In this document: piece by piece, positions 15,454 to 25,130 of the stretch
Position numbering within the stretch: the first letter of the stretch is position 1
How the letters are laid out: every line of letters begins with the position of its first letter
Source of the DNA: Firmicutes bacterium AM31-12AC
GTDB lineage: Bacteria > Bacillota > Clostridia > Lachnospirales > Lachnospiraceae
NCBI GenBank assembly: GCA_003480425.1
Contig: QUJA01000031.1
Coordinates: 1-31,134 of the forward strand
DNA: 31,134 nt
Reading direction: 5' to 3'
Position numbers and translations under genes: made by a program
The notes under the pieces: generated by a model
Told to the model about the DNA's origin: nothing
The model's database searches: none
The model's input: only the letters and a program-made list of their open reading frames with translations

Positions 15454-17571
15454 ATGGCAATTATTACAATTGATGGGAAAAAGATTGAAGTCCCAGAAGG
15501 TAAAAATGTGTTGGATTGTGCACTGGATGCAGGCATTTATATCCCACATCTGTGTCATCATAAAGATTTGAGCCCACTTGGTTCATGTCGTATGTGCGTA
15601 GTAGAAGTAGAAGGACAGGAAGGAGTAACAACTTCTTGTACATTGAAAGCAAAAGACGGAATGAATATCACAACAAAGAGTGATAAACTGGAGCAGCTTC
15701 GTATGCTGGCTTTGGAATTGCTCCTTGCAGGACATCCGGAAGATTGTACAACATGTCCAAAATATGGTAACTGTGAATTACAGATGTTAATTCAGTATAT
15801 CGGACCAAAGACAGGTCGTTTGAAATTACGTACAAAAGGTTTCAAACAGAATGAAGAAAATCCATTGATCATTCATGATATGAATCGTTGTGTACTTTGT
15901 GGCCGTTGTGTACGTGCATGTAACGAATTGCGTGGAGTAAAAGTACTTCAGTATCAGAAAAAAGATATGGAAACATATGTAGGAACAGTACATAACAAAC
16001 TGTTGAAAGATGCAGACTGTCGTTTCTGTCAGGCTTGTGTAGAGGTCTGTCCGACAGGTACAATCCGTGACAAACTGATGAATTCTGAGGTGAAGAAAGA
16101 GGATGCAGTCGTGCCATGTCGTCATGCATGTCCTGCACATACAGATATCCCTCGTTACATCAGACACGTGAAAAACGGAGAATATGATGAAGCTGCAGCA
16201 GTTATTCGTGAGAAAGTTCCATTCCCGAAAGCATTAGGTTATATCTGTAGCCACGTATGTGAATTACAGTGTAAGAGAAAAGAAGTAAGTGATCCAATGG
16301 CAATCCGTGACATCAAACGTTATGCAGCAGAGCATGATACAGGTGCTTACTGGAAAGGCAAAGGAAAACAGCTTGCAGATACAGGAAAGAAAGTATGTGT
16401 TGTAGGAGCAGGTCCTGCAGGTCTGACAGCAGCATATTACTTAAGAAAACAGGGACATGATGTAACATTGAAAGAAGCCCTTCCAACAGTTGGTGGTATG
16501 ATGGCTTATGGAATTCCTGCATATCGTCTTCCAAGAGAAATCATTGCTGAGGAAGCAAAAGTAATCGAAGAGCAGGGCGTTAAGATTGAAGTAAATGCAA
16601 AAGTTGAGAAACCGGTAGATCTGTTGAATGAATATGATGCAGTATTAATGACAATCGGTGGACATAAAGGTGTTCGTCTTCCAATGGAAGGTAGTGAACT
16701 TGACGGAGTTATCCTGAATGCTGACTTCTTACGTAACTGCAGCATGGGTAAAGAAACAGGCATGGGCAAACGTGTTATCGTTCTCGGTGGTGGAAACGTT
16801 GCATTTGACTGTGCAAGATCTGCAAAACGTCTTGGAGCAGAGGAGATTCATCTGGCATGTCTGGAAGCAAGAGAAGTTATGACAGCCGATGATGAAGAAA
16901 TCGAACAGGCAAAAGAAGAGGGAATCTTCGTACATCCTGCACAGACATTTGAGAGAATTACAGGAACAGATCATGTAACAGGTGTTGATTTCATGAATGT
17001 GAAATCATTTACATTTGATGAAAACCGCCGTGCAATCATTGAAAAAGAAGAAGGTTCAGAGCATCACATCGATGCAGATACAGTTATCTTTGCAGTGGGT
17101 CAGAGACCTGATATCACAGAAGAAGCAGGTCTTGAACTTGGAAGAGCAAACAGTATCGCAGTAAAAGATATTGAACATGATAAGACAACTTCTGTAGAAG
17201 GTATCTTCGCAGCAGGAGATGTTATTTACGGAACAAAATCAGTAATCATGGCTATCGAGTCAGGAAGAGAAGCAGCTTCTCAGATTGACAAGTATCTTGG
17301 CGGAGATGGAGACATTTCTGAAGTACTTGCTCCTGAGCAGAAAGCAGATCCATATATCGGACAGTGTCCTGGATTCGGATATGAAGAAAGAAAACATACA
17401 CAGGTTGATCCGGCAGAGAGCAGAAGCGATAACTTTAAACTGTTTGATCACGGAATTTGTGACGCAGATATCTGTGCAGAAGCTGGAAGATGTCTTCAGT
17501 GTGACTTACGTCTGCAGATTTCCAGACCAAGTCTCTGGGGCGATTTCGTAGAAAATAAGGAGGCTGAATAA
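15454..17571 (+). CDS. NuoG/GltD-type iron-sulfur flavoprotein, NAD(P)H-linked
   Basis: A 705-aa multi-cofactor electron-transfer protein. Residues 1-75 form a [2Fe-2S] ferredoxin domain (Cys34, 45, 48, 62). His94, Cys98, Cys101 and Cys107 form the His-Cys3 [4Fe-4S] site of NuoG and iron-only hydrogenases. Two further [4Fe-4S] motifs follow (CVLCGRCVRAC and CRFCQACVEVC). Then comes the cysteine-rich helical domain of GltD/DPYD proteins (PCRHACPAHTDIPRYI, CSHVCELQCKR). FAD binding is at VVGAGPAGLTAAYYL (~residue 316) and NAD(P) binding at VLGGGNVAFDCARSAKRLGA (~441), with the final FAD motif GIFAAGDV. It would oxidise NAD(P)H and pass electrons through clusters, or the reverse. It lies 1 base before its probable partner at 17573, so the two form a complex. 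The acceptor is unknown; the flavoprotein at 10810 is a candidate. Confidence 0.88.
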   Translation: MAIITIDGKKIEVPEGKNVLDCALDAGIYIPHLCHHKDLSPLGSCRMCVVEVEGQEGVTTSCTLKAKDGMNITTKSDKLEQLRMLALELLLAGHPEDCTTCPKYGNCELQMLIQYIGPKTGRLKLRTKGFKQNEENPLIIHDMNRCVLCGRCVRACNELRGVKVLQYQKKDMETYVGTVHNKLLKDADCRFCQACVEVCPTGTIRDKLMNSEVKKEDAVVPCRHACPAHTDIPRYIRHVKNGEYDEAAAVIREKVPFPKALGYICSHVCELQCKRKEVSDPMAIRDIKRYAAEHDTGAYWKGKGKQLADTGKKVCVVGAGPAGLTAAYYLRKQGHDVTLKEALPTVGGMMAYGIPAYRLPREIIAEEAKVIEEQGVKIEVNAKVEKPVDLLNEYDAVLMTIGGHKGVRLPMEGSELDGVILNADFLRNCSMGKETGMGKRVIVLGGGNVAFDCARSAKRLGAEEIHLACLEAREVMTADDEEIEQAKEEGIFVHPAQTFERITGTDHVTGVDFMNVKSFTFDENRRAIIEKEEGSEHHIDADTVIFAVGQRPDITEEAGLELGRANSIAVKDIEHDKTTSVEGIFAAGDVIYGTKSVIMAIESGREAASQIDKYLGGDGDISEVLAPEQKADPYIGQCPGFGYEERKHTQVDPAESRSDNFKLFDHGICDADICAEAGRCLQCDLRLQISRPSLWGDFVENKEAE

Positions 17572-17572
17572 G

Positions 17573-18772
17573 ATGAGTGCATTAGAGAACGCAAAAAATG
17601 GAAGCAGTCAGGATGTCCTGAATAAAATCCAGGAAGCAAATCTTTCTGAGTATGGTTTATGTGCACAGCCATTATTCGACCGTCTGATGGCAGCGAAAGA
17701 AGAAAGTGCAGAGGAACAGAAAGAATTAGGTATTGTAGCAGCACTGAATAATGCAGATACAGATCATGCATTACTGGCAGTTTTAAAAGAACAGCCGGAG
17801 CAGGTGATGGAAGGAATTTCCATTGCTGCTTATGCTCTGGGAACAGAGAAAAAATCATTACAGATTCCGGAAGAAGAAACAGACCTTTTCGAGAGCCTGA
17901 AAGAAACAGCAGAGAAATATGGCGTTGAGCTGGTAAGTGGTATTGTGAATGTCCGTGCAGCAAAAGGAAGCGCTGTACTTCATATCGTTACAGTGAAAAA
18001 TCTTGCCGATCTGTTTGACGGAGCTTACGAAGATGGTGTTTATGTATCAGTAAACGGAGCAGATCTTCAGAAAGTTGCAAAAGATAAAAAAATTGCAGAA
18101 CTGATTGATACAGATGATGTAAAAGCGTTATACTTTGGATATGAGTATCATACACCGGAAGCTGCTGAGACGACAGTCGGTGAAGCTGGAATCACAAACG
18201 GTGTTGTACGAGTTCTGACAAGCAAAGACTGTATCGTACAGGGAGCACAGAAAGAACTTCTTGCTTCCAGAAAGACAAGCTGTGGGAAATGTGTATTCTG
18301 CCGTGAAGGACTGATTCAGTTAGAGCATATGCAGAAAGAAATCACAGAAGGAAGAGGAAAGGTTGAATTTATCAATCTGACAAAAGAAATCGGTGAAGCA
18401 ATGTGCTACTCTACACCATGTTCTATGGGACAGGTATCAGCAAAAGCTGCCTTAAGTGCAACAGAGCTGTTCACAAAAGAATATGAAGAACATATTAAGA
18501 AGAAAAACTGCCCGGCAGGAGCTTGTACTTCTTTCGTTAACATTTACATTGATCCATCACTGTGTAATGGTTGTGGAGAATGTATGGATGTATGTCCAAA
18601 AGACTGTATCGAAGGAAAAGCAAAATACATTCATATGATCGATGATTTCGATTGTACAAAATGTGGTAAATGTATGGAAGTTTGTGATGAAGATGCTATC
18701 GTACAGACAACAGGTAAGTTACCAAAACTTCCAAACAGATTAACAAAGGTTGGTAAATTTAAGAAGAGATAA
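17573..18772 (+). CDS. NuoF-related iron-sulfur protein with a degenerate FMN/NADH site
   Basis: A 399-aa electron-transfer subunit. The C-terminal half is clear: SCGKCVFCREG followed by YSTPCSMG gives the NuoF-type [4Fe-4S] site, and two ferredoxin motifs (CNGCGECMDVCPKDC and CTKCGKCMEVCDEDA) follow at ~residues 330-385. The N-terminal half lines up with the NuoF flavin domain: EQVMEGISIAAYALG matches the normally conserved VIEGMxIAAYAIG. Yet the FMN/NADH loop, usually GRGGAGFPTG, is replaced by YGLCAQPLFDRL, and the NADEGEPG-type loop reads LNNADTDHAL. The subunit has therefore probably lost its own FMN and NADH binding and relies on the FAD/NAD(P) site of the preceding protein. Its start is 1 base after that gene's stop, with AAGGAGG upstream. 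The comparison is from memory of the family and would need an alignment. Confidence 0.82.
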   Translation: MSALENAKNGSSQDVLNKIQEANLSEYGLCAQPLFDRLMAAKEESAEEQKELGIVAALNNADTDHALLAVLKEQPEQVMEGISIAAYALGTEKKSLQIPEEETDLFESLKETAEKYGVELVSGIVNVRAAKGSAVLHIVTVKNLADLFDGAYEDGVYVSVNGADLQKVAKDKKIAELIDTDDVKALYFGYEYHTPEAAETTVGEAGITNGVVRVLTSKDCIVQGAQKELLASRKTSCGKCVFCREGLIQLEHMQKEITEGRGKVEFINLTKEIGEAMCYSTPCSMGQVSAKAALSATELFTKEYEEHIKKKNCPAGACTSFVNIYIDPSLCNGCGECMDVCPKDCIEGKAKYIHMIDDFDCTKCGKCMEVCDEDAIVQTTGKLPKLPNRLTKVGKFKKR

Positions 18773-18776
18773 AAAG

Positions 18777-19283
18777 ATGTTAAAAGGGAACACTGCAAGT
18801 GAAAAATGGCAATATTTTAAAGATTATTATTTAAAGACAACAATTGTAATAGCTGCTGCAATTATTTTTGGAATTTATATATTGTATACAACTGTATTTG
18901 CATATAAAAGTCCAGTAGTGACGGTGCTTGTGATATCCTCAGAAGAACCGGATTGTGGTGGTCTTGAACAAGAACTTGAAGAGTTTTTGGATGTAGACTA
19001 TGTTGCGGTAGAATGGATGAGTCAGGATGCATCAAACTTAGCAAGTGTTTTACCAACGCGTTTTGCAGCCGGGGATATTGATATATTGATCTCCCCGGAT
19101 GCAATTTATAAAAAATATGCACAGGAGGGTGCGATGGAAGATGTGGATGGAGTTTCTGTGCAAACTTCAAAAGTAATAAAATCATATCTTTCGGATACGG
19201 ACTCTCTGGTCATTGGAGTGGTAAAGAATTCCAATGATGTAGACGAAAAAAGGGTAACCTTCAATTACTTGATTCAACAATAG
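18777..19283 (+). CDS. Membrane-anchored protein of unknown function
   Basis: A 168-aa protein with one membrane helix near the N-terminus (TTIVIAAAIIFGIYILYTTV, ~residues 20-39) and a soluble remainder of ~130 residues predicted outside the cell. The soluble part contains FAAGDIDILISPDAIYKKYA and other features vaguely like a periplasmic binding-protein lobe, but no known family was recognised. ATG 18777 lies 5 bases after the previous stop. An upstream in-frame start at 18750 would overlap the previous gene and lacks a binding site. It is the last gene of the redox operon and is followed by a terminator, so it may help place the redox complex at the membrane or may simply be co-transcribed. 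Confidence 0.72.
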   Translation: MLKGNTASEKWQYFKDYYLKTTIVIAAAIIFGIYILYTTVFAYKSPVVTVLVISSEEPDCGGLEQELEEFLDVDYVAVEWMSQDASNLASVLPTRFAAGDIDILISPDAIYKKYAQEGAMEDVDGVSVQTSKVIKSYLSDTDSLVIGVVKNSNDVDEKRVTFNYLIQQ

Positions 19284-19285
19284 AG

Positions 19286-19324
19286 AAATGAGGTCAGATG
19301 CAAAAAATGCGTCTGACCTCATTT
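19286..19324. terminator. Shared terminator between convergent units
   Basis: AAATGAGGTCAGATGC (19286-19301) pairs with GCGTCTGACCTCATTT (19309-19324) with one mismatch or wobble pair and an A-rich loop. A short T-run flanks it on each strand. It lies between the end of the redox operon (19283) and the end of the leftward AraC-GH39 gene (19345), so it can serve both. Confidence 0.8.
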
Positions 19325-19344
19325 TCGTTGGTGCATTTCTTTTA

Positions 19345-21717
19345 TTAATACTGATTTGTAATTTCCCACAGACATACATTATGTGGATAGATCGGAGAAG
19401 TAACCGTAAGTGTATGTTCAACTTGCATATAAAGTGCTCTTTCTTCCGGTACACATGCAGATAATAAATAGTTCATATCTTCTGGCAAGGGGGAAAGTTT
19501 TTCATAGAGAAAGGTCTCTTCATCAATATTTCCATTTATCAGTTCTCCAAGTCGGATATCCAGATAACTTCCATGAAAACGATCGAGCAGATATCGCTTG
19601 ATTCGATAAGTTCCGGATGGAATGTTATTCAGATGAAATGTCATCTGAAGCGGTGGCATATGTTCATAGTGCTTATACATATTCCGAAGAGAATGTTCTT
19701 CTGCATTGCTTAAAAAAGCAGAGCTTGAAAATGGAACACAATGCCAGGAGATAATCTGGTAATTTTTTTCGTCGGTTTGTGTAATACAATAATTGTCGCC
19801 CTGCTCGATCAGACGAGTGCCAAGTTTACTTAGAAGCCGGAACGCATAGTATCCTGGTGTCCGAATCTGGTTTCCTGTAATCAGACCGATTCCGTTTATA
19901 TGGTAGGATTCGGGACTTTCAATGTTGGATAGCGTGTCGGCAAGCATCCAGTAACCGGATAGTGGAGCCTGTTTATGGACTGCAAGTAAATTGTGACAGA
20001 GGAATGCAGCCTGATAACAGGAGTTGTTAATATAACTTCCCGGAATCAGGGAGGAATTATATTCCGTGATATACAATGGAATATCATGTCCGAAAATCTG
20101 CTTTATTTTTCGATTCATCCAGGATACCTGAATCGAGAATATATTAGAATCCAAAAGGCGGACGAGTTTTTGAGTCTGATCCTGTAGTAAATATTGTGCG
20201 GTAAACATATGAACGGAAATAAAATCCGGGGTAATCTGATTTTTTACAAATAATTCCAGATAATCGAGAAAGTCTGTCGAAGGCAGACCGGTATTATGTC
20301 CGGGACCACCAAATTTGGCAGAAGGAATATAAGTAAGAATCAGATTTTTCATAATTTTATACCTCGATATAAGTGTCAAGTGGTTCCGCAGGAGGATTCC
20401 ACAGTTCGAAAATCCATTGATTGTACCATGTAGGTTCGTAATGGGTGGTCACATATTTTAGGAAAGCTTCTAAAAGCAGATGAAACTTTTTATTCGTACT
20501 GTATCCTCGAAAAATCCATTGATTGGAGTTATTTTGCAAATAGTTATAAGAGTTTTTACCAAGTTCGATAAAAGGAATCAGGTTCAAATGTTGTAACAGG
20601 TTTAAAGATTGCTCAATGGATGCAAAGTAAAAACCGTTCTGGTCAGCCAACCGGGGAATCATAGCATTGCTGATGAGTCCTTCTATGCGGACATATTTTA
20701 CAGGAAGTTCCCGGACTGTTCGCGTCAATTGTTCCTGGAAAGAAACAGAGAGCAAAGTTTTGGCAAAACCAATATTTATCATAGAACACAAATTTTGCGA
20801 AAAAGCAGTTGTTGTTGAACAATCAACTGTAATATTACGTTCTTCCTTTTCTATATCCGTATTTAGGTAAACATTTCGCTCATTTATCTGTGGGGTTTCT
20901 TTATCTTGCAAAGAAATAAGCTGACTGTTTTTACGATATTCTTTTGGTGAACATCCATGTGTGGTCCGAAAATATTTATTGAATGTAGCTGCATTTGCAA
21001 ATCCATGATTTAAGGCGATATCTGTCACAGATTCATCAGAGTAGCGCAGGTCATGTTCTGCGTGTTGAATACGCAGCAAATTTACATATTCACTAAATTT
21101 CATATGGAAACAGTCTTTGAACACCTTAGACAGATACTGGACGGACAAGTGTAAATGTTCGGCCAGTGTAGTGAGGGTGATCGGCTGGTTATAATTTTGA
21201 CGGATATAGTCTGAATTTCAAGGGAACGTTCCTTTTGCTTTTCGTTTTTATATTCAATAGAAAGCGGAAGATTTAAAGTGTATTCCCGTTTTAATAAATC
21301 CAGCAGTTCAAACAAAAGACTGTAGAGAGAAAGATCATAAACCGGACCATCAGCATGATATCGCCAGGAAATATTACTGATCAGGCGACGCACTGCAAGG
21401 TAACTTCGATTTGGTTCTAAGGTTGAATCACAGAATATAATCGAATCGGTGCCTAAGTATTTTTCAATAAAAGATGGCAGCAGACACATATGAAGTATTT
21501 CATTCTCTTCATTTGAGGAAAATGAAGCGGATTGGTTCGGATGTATGATCAAAACATCGGAATGATGGTAGATGCGTTCGTCATGATGATCAAGAGCGAT
21601 TTTTATGCTACCGGATAAAATGCAGAGAATGTCAAAAGTATCATGACAGAAGGTCTGCGGTGCATCGACAGTATATTGAGTTAAACTTGTAAGTGGAAAA
21701 TCTTGTTTTGTATTCAT
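19345..21717 (-). CDS. AraC-family regulator fused to a GH39-like domain (two frameshifts)
   Basis: About 790 aa when repaired. N-terminal cupin sensor (~residues 1-90, DILCILSGSIKIALDHHD), AraC DNA-binding domain (SVQYLSKVFKDCFHMKFSEY to CSPKEYRKNS), then GH39-like. The nucleophile motif YITEYNSS is kept, but the acid/base motif W-N-E-P reads WNPP, arguing against hydrolysis. Break 1 near 21208: restoring one T (ACTATA to ACTTATA in the coding strand) gives IQTYIRQNYNQPITL at the first helix of the AraC domain. Break 2 near 20360-20366 needs a net gain of two bases or loss of one; GAGGTATAAA read as GAGGTATATAAA gives YIEVYKIMKN, so this site is less certain. ATG 21717 has AAGGGA upstream and lies 15 bases after the preceding regulator's stop, so the two leftward regulators are co-transcribed. 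Confidence 0.82.
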
Positions 21718-21732
21718 AAAAAATCCCTTTCA

Positions 21733-24164
21733 TTAATTTTCGATATAATCAATCAAGACAAGTTTGACTTCAGATGGTTCAAGATGAACAGAAAAATCAA
21801 GAATCCCATCATCAGTGACTGTTTTGGTGTGCAGGTTTATAGCAGGTTGTGCGAGCTGTTTAAATGTCTGGAAATCCTGTTCTGAAAGATGCGTGAGTGA
21901 ACGACATTTTGCCCAGTATGGTAACAGATTCCCATGAAATGCATTCAATGTATAAGTTTTTAACAGGTAAGTGCCGGGAATTGCCTGCTCAATCTGGATA
22001 TGTAATGGCTTTGTATTTGAAGATTCAAATAATTGTTCCGGGGTATCCAATAATTTTTCATTATGTTTGCTATAGGCAGCCTGTTCATTGATGTGAACAT
22101 AATTCGTAAAAAGTGCCTGAAATCGATAATTGGAATCGGTAGTGATCAAATAATCAGAAGTATGTCCAATGATTCGCGTTCCGAGTTCTCTGAAAAAGGA
22201 ATAAACATGATAAACCGGTTTCGGAAGTCCGATGTAATTAAAAAGGCCATTTCCACCAAAAAATAAATTTCCGGAATCGGCATAATAAACACTTAAGTCG
22301 GACATGGTAAAAAATCCCATCCCTTTTACCAACTGCATAGTTTCACTCAGAAAAGATGCAAGAAAACAGCTTGAAAATACCATATCATTTAAATAATTTC
22401 TGGAAGTATAGCAAAAGGTAAATTCTGTAATAAGTACCGGAAGTGCCGGAAAATAGTGATCGATCAACTTGGCGGATTTACGGATCTTATCCGGCATATA
22501 ATCAGAGTCAGTTGCCAGATGTACGTGAGAATCGGTCATGACCCCGCCATAGGCATTGATACCGATAAAATCCATGCGAACCTGCAGAGCTTGATAAGAC
22601 GAAACTTATCTTCCCAAAAATCAAAAGATAAAAAAATATTAAAATCAGCTCCGCCTACTTTTGTCTCAGGAAGTATATCTTTGATCATAAAACGTATTTT
22701 CTGATAATAGTCAAGGTATTGTCGAAACGTAAGCGTCGATAGATGTTCGTGTTCTTCGATAAAATCGTAGTAAACAGAAAATTTCCAGGATGTTACAGTT
22801 TCAATGCCATAACGATTACAACATGCACGAAGAAAATCGGGTAAAATTTGAATGATTTTATCATAGTAGGAAAAGACTTCTTCATCCATAGTCAGAATTT
22901 GTGTCTCACGGAATTGTAAGTGAACTTTTGCATGCTTGTATCCAAGTTCGATGAATGGTGTTAAGTCCAGTCGGAGCATCTCATCGAGTAGTTGAAAAAT
23001 CTGTTCAAAACCATATCGGGTTGCATGATTTATGATATGGACTGTTGTCAGATCAAGTAGTCTGCAAATACGACCATATCGAAAATGAACGGTCTGCTGA
23101 ATATCTTTTAATTGTGCCTGCATGCGGTTATCATTGAATTGATAAGCGTATCCCATATTCAGAAGATAACGCCAGGAGTCAGGCATATTTTTTGAAGATT
23201 TTGGAGAAATTCTAAAAATCGTATCTTCTTGCTTAAGAACAGCGAGTACGGTCGATTCTTGATGCATGTCGGCGGAGAGCAGTGCATCATAATAAGGGGA
23301 AAGAGGTAGTTTATTTCTTTCATCCGGCAATAATATGGAACCAGGTTGTTGAAATTGTTCACGGTACTGAGTTGGGGATATTCCATCTAGTTCCAGCATC
23401 ACCTGGTATAAGGCATCTGCATTTTTGAAATGAAATAGTTCAGCCAGGACAGAATCACTTAATGCAGTATAGCGAAGCCAAAGCTTTATCGATTCCAGTT
23501 TTTTTCGTTGAATATAGGTTGAAAATGTACAGTCAAAATTTTTCTGAAACCAGGAAGCAAGATATTGCGGAGTAAGTTCGAGTGCCTGTGCAGTTTCGTT
23601 TAATTTGAAAGACTCCTGAATATGAGCGTCAATATAAGTAAGAATGGCTGTCTTTCTTTTCTCTGAATGTCGTAGATTTTTGTCTGAAATCGAAGTAGAC
23701 GAAAGGGAAGGAAACAAGGAATCTAAAACAATGTATAAATTACTGATAATTTGAAATTCGAACTCTTTTTTGTCTGTGATATACAGGTGAGACAGTTTCA
23801 AAAAGGAGTAAAGTGCCCCGGATGAAAATCGTGATGCAAGGTGAACAACCGGGAGAGAAGAAAGTCGGTCTAAAGAAAAAAGGTTCAACAAAAAAGCCGG
23901 ATTGAGCCGAACAAGCAGACAAACAGACACATCTTCTGGTATTAACTGTAAAGAAACACCTGTCTGAAAAACAAAAAAATCATGTGGATGAAGTTGAATG
24001 CACTGCGTATTTTCAGAATGATGAAAATCTATATAGCGAATTTCCAGATTGTTTTCCAGAGGGCAGAGAACACAAAAGTCCGGAAGACAAAGAAAAGTAT
24101 CTGTGTAAAAGCGATATAGAGCCAGGTCAGTAATCATATAATCTAAGTGATTGTTTGAATGCAT
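21733..24164 (-). CDS. AraC-family regulator fused to a GH39-like domain (one frameshift)
   Basis: About 810 aa when repaired. The N-terminal sensor region (~1-140) is more divergent than in the two paralogues. The AraC domain spans ~residues 165-270 (LNETAQALELTPQYLASWFQ to ISPTQYREQF) and the rest is GH39-like. The nucleophile-position Glu is kept (VLITEFTF), but the region that should hold the acid/base motif reads FSVYYDFIEEH, so catalysis is unlikely and ligand sensing more so. The frame breaks near 22591: adding one A in the coding strand (ATCAAGCTC to ATCAAAGCTC) joins DKFRLIKALQVRMDFIGINAYGG. ATG 24164 has a strong GAGGAGG and a near-consensus promoter upstream (24222-24250). It heads a two-gene leftward operon and is divergent from the YesL-like gene. 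Confidence 0.82.
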
Positions 24165-24221
24165 GATAGATTCCTCCTCAAAAAGTATTTATTGAGAACT
24201 AAAAGTTTAAAAATTAATCTT

Positions 24222-24250
24222 ATTATAAAAAATGAAGAGAAAAACGTCAA
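24222..24250 (-). promoter_or_regulatory. Near-consensus promoter of the leftward AraC-GH39 pair
   Basis: On the minus strand TTGACG (24250-24245) and TATAAT (24227-24222) are exactly 17 bases apart. The start codon at 24164 lies about 58 bases downstream. This is the best sigma-A-type promoter in the window and suggests the regulator pair is made constitutively. Confidence 0.75.
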
Positions 24251-24380
24251 TAAACGAAAGAAAAAATATGAATAAAATGAGCAATAAATTAAGAAAAAAG
24301 AAAGATGTGAAAAATAGAGGAGAAAAAAGAGAAAAAACGATGAAAATAATAGCAAAAGAATGAAAAATAAAATAGAATTA

Positions 24381-24409
24381 TTGAATGAGTGAGAGGTAAA
24401 CTTTAATCT
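24381..24409 (+). promoter_or_regulatory. Promoter candidate of the DUF624 gene
   Basis: TTGAAT (24381-24386) and TAATCT (24404-24409) have 17-base spacing and lie 34 bases before ATG 24444, which has GATAGGAGG upstream. Confidence 0.4.
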
Positions 24410-24443
24410 AGAGAAGTGGATAACGTGATAGGAGGAAAAATCT

Positions 24444-25049
24444 ATGAGTGGTATTTTCAGTTATGACAATCCGATTATGTCTGCAATCAGTAAAATTGCA
24501 AATTGTATTTTATTGAATATGTTATTTTTGATCTGTTGTATCCCAATCGTAACAGCAGGTGCATCATTTACGGCAATGTATTATACGATAGAAAAAAACA
24601 TTAAAAATAACAGAGGATATGTCTGTAGTTCCTTTTTTATATCATTTAAAGAAAACTTAAAAAAAGCCACTCCGGTATGGCTGCTTATACTTGGAATAGA
24701 AATTATCTTTTTGAGTGATTATTTTGTTGTAAATCACGTACGTCAGGCAGGAAATATGTTGGGAAATATTTATCCACTGTTTTTGGTTATGATGGTTCTG
24801 GTCGCTTTATATGCGGTGTGGTTTTTCGCGAATCTTGCGAGATTTGACAATTCGGTGAAGAATCTTATGAAAAACAGTTTGATCTTGATGATCCGTTTTC
24901 CGGGAACAACAGTTTTGATATTTTTTGCTTTGATATTTGCGTGTGTGATCACATATCTGATCCCGATTGCAGGTTTTTTAATGCCAGTCATTGCAGCATG
25001 GCTGTTCAGTGCACCGATCGAACATGTATTTTCAAAATGTATGAAATAA
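24444..25049 (+). CDS. YesL-like DUF624 membrane protein
   Basis: A 201-aa protein with about five membrane helices. The N-terminal NPIMSAISKIANCILLNMLFLICCIPIVTAG, here seen in pieces such as LLNMLFLICCIPIVTAGASF, is the DUF624/YesL hallmark, and the helix starting near residue 80 (PVWLLILGIEIIFLSDYF) fits too. The biochemical role of YesL proteins is not established. They recur beside CUT1-type sugar ABC transporters and AraC regulators in Firmicutes, as here with the binding protein and permeases at 27028-31013. The start ATG 24444 has AGGAGG upstream. The gene is monocistronic and closes with a terminator. Confidence 0.85.
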   Translation: MSGIFSYDNPIMSAISKIANCILLNMLFLICCIPIVTAGASFTAMYYTIEKNIKNNRGYVCSSFFISFKENLKKATPVWLLILGIEIIFLSDYFVVNHVRQAGNMLGNIYPLFLVMMVLVALYAVWFFANLARFDNSVKNLMKNSLILMIRFPGTTVLIFFALIFACVITYLIPIAGFLMPVIAAWLFSAPIEHVFSKCMK

Positions 25050-25085
25050 TATAAGCAAACCTATGTGGAACGATAGATGAAAACT

Positions 25086-25127
25086 CTCGGCAGTGATGAA
25101 ATCTTAAATCACTGCCGGGAATTTTTT
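25086..25127 (+). terminator. Rho-independent terminator of the DUF624 gene
   Basis: CTCGGCAGTGAT (25086-25097) pairs with ATCACTGCCGGG (25108-25119), followed by ATTTTTT. It lies 36 bases after the stop codon. Confidence 0.88.
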
Positions 25128-25130
25128 ATA

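Larger units (their letters stand above)
24165..24443. other. Divergent regulatory region, strongly A/purine-rich on the + strand
   Basis: This 279-base gap between the leftward regulator and the rightward DUF624 gene holds promoters for both directions and no gene. From about 24228 to 24380 the + strand is almost all A and G with few pyrimidines. Such a tract is likely curved or stiff DNA and could serve regulators; no clear operator repeat was found. Confidence 0.5.
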
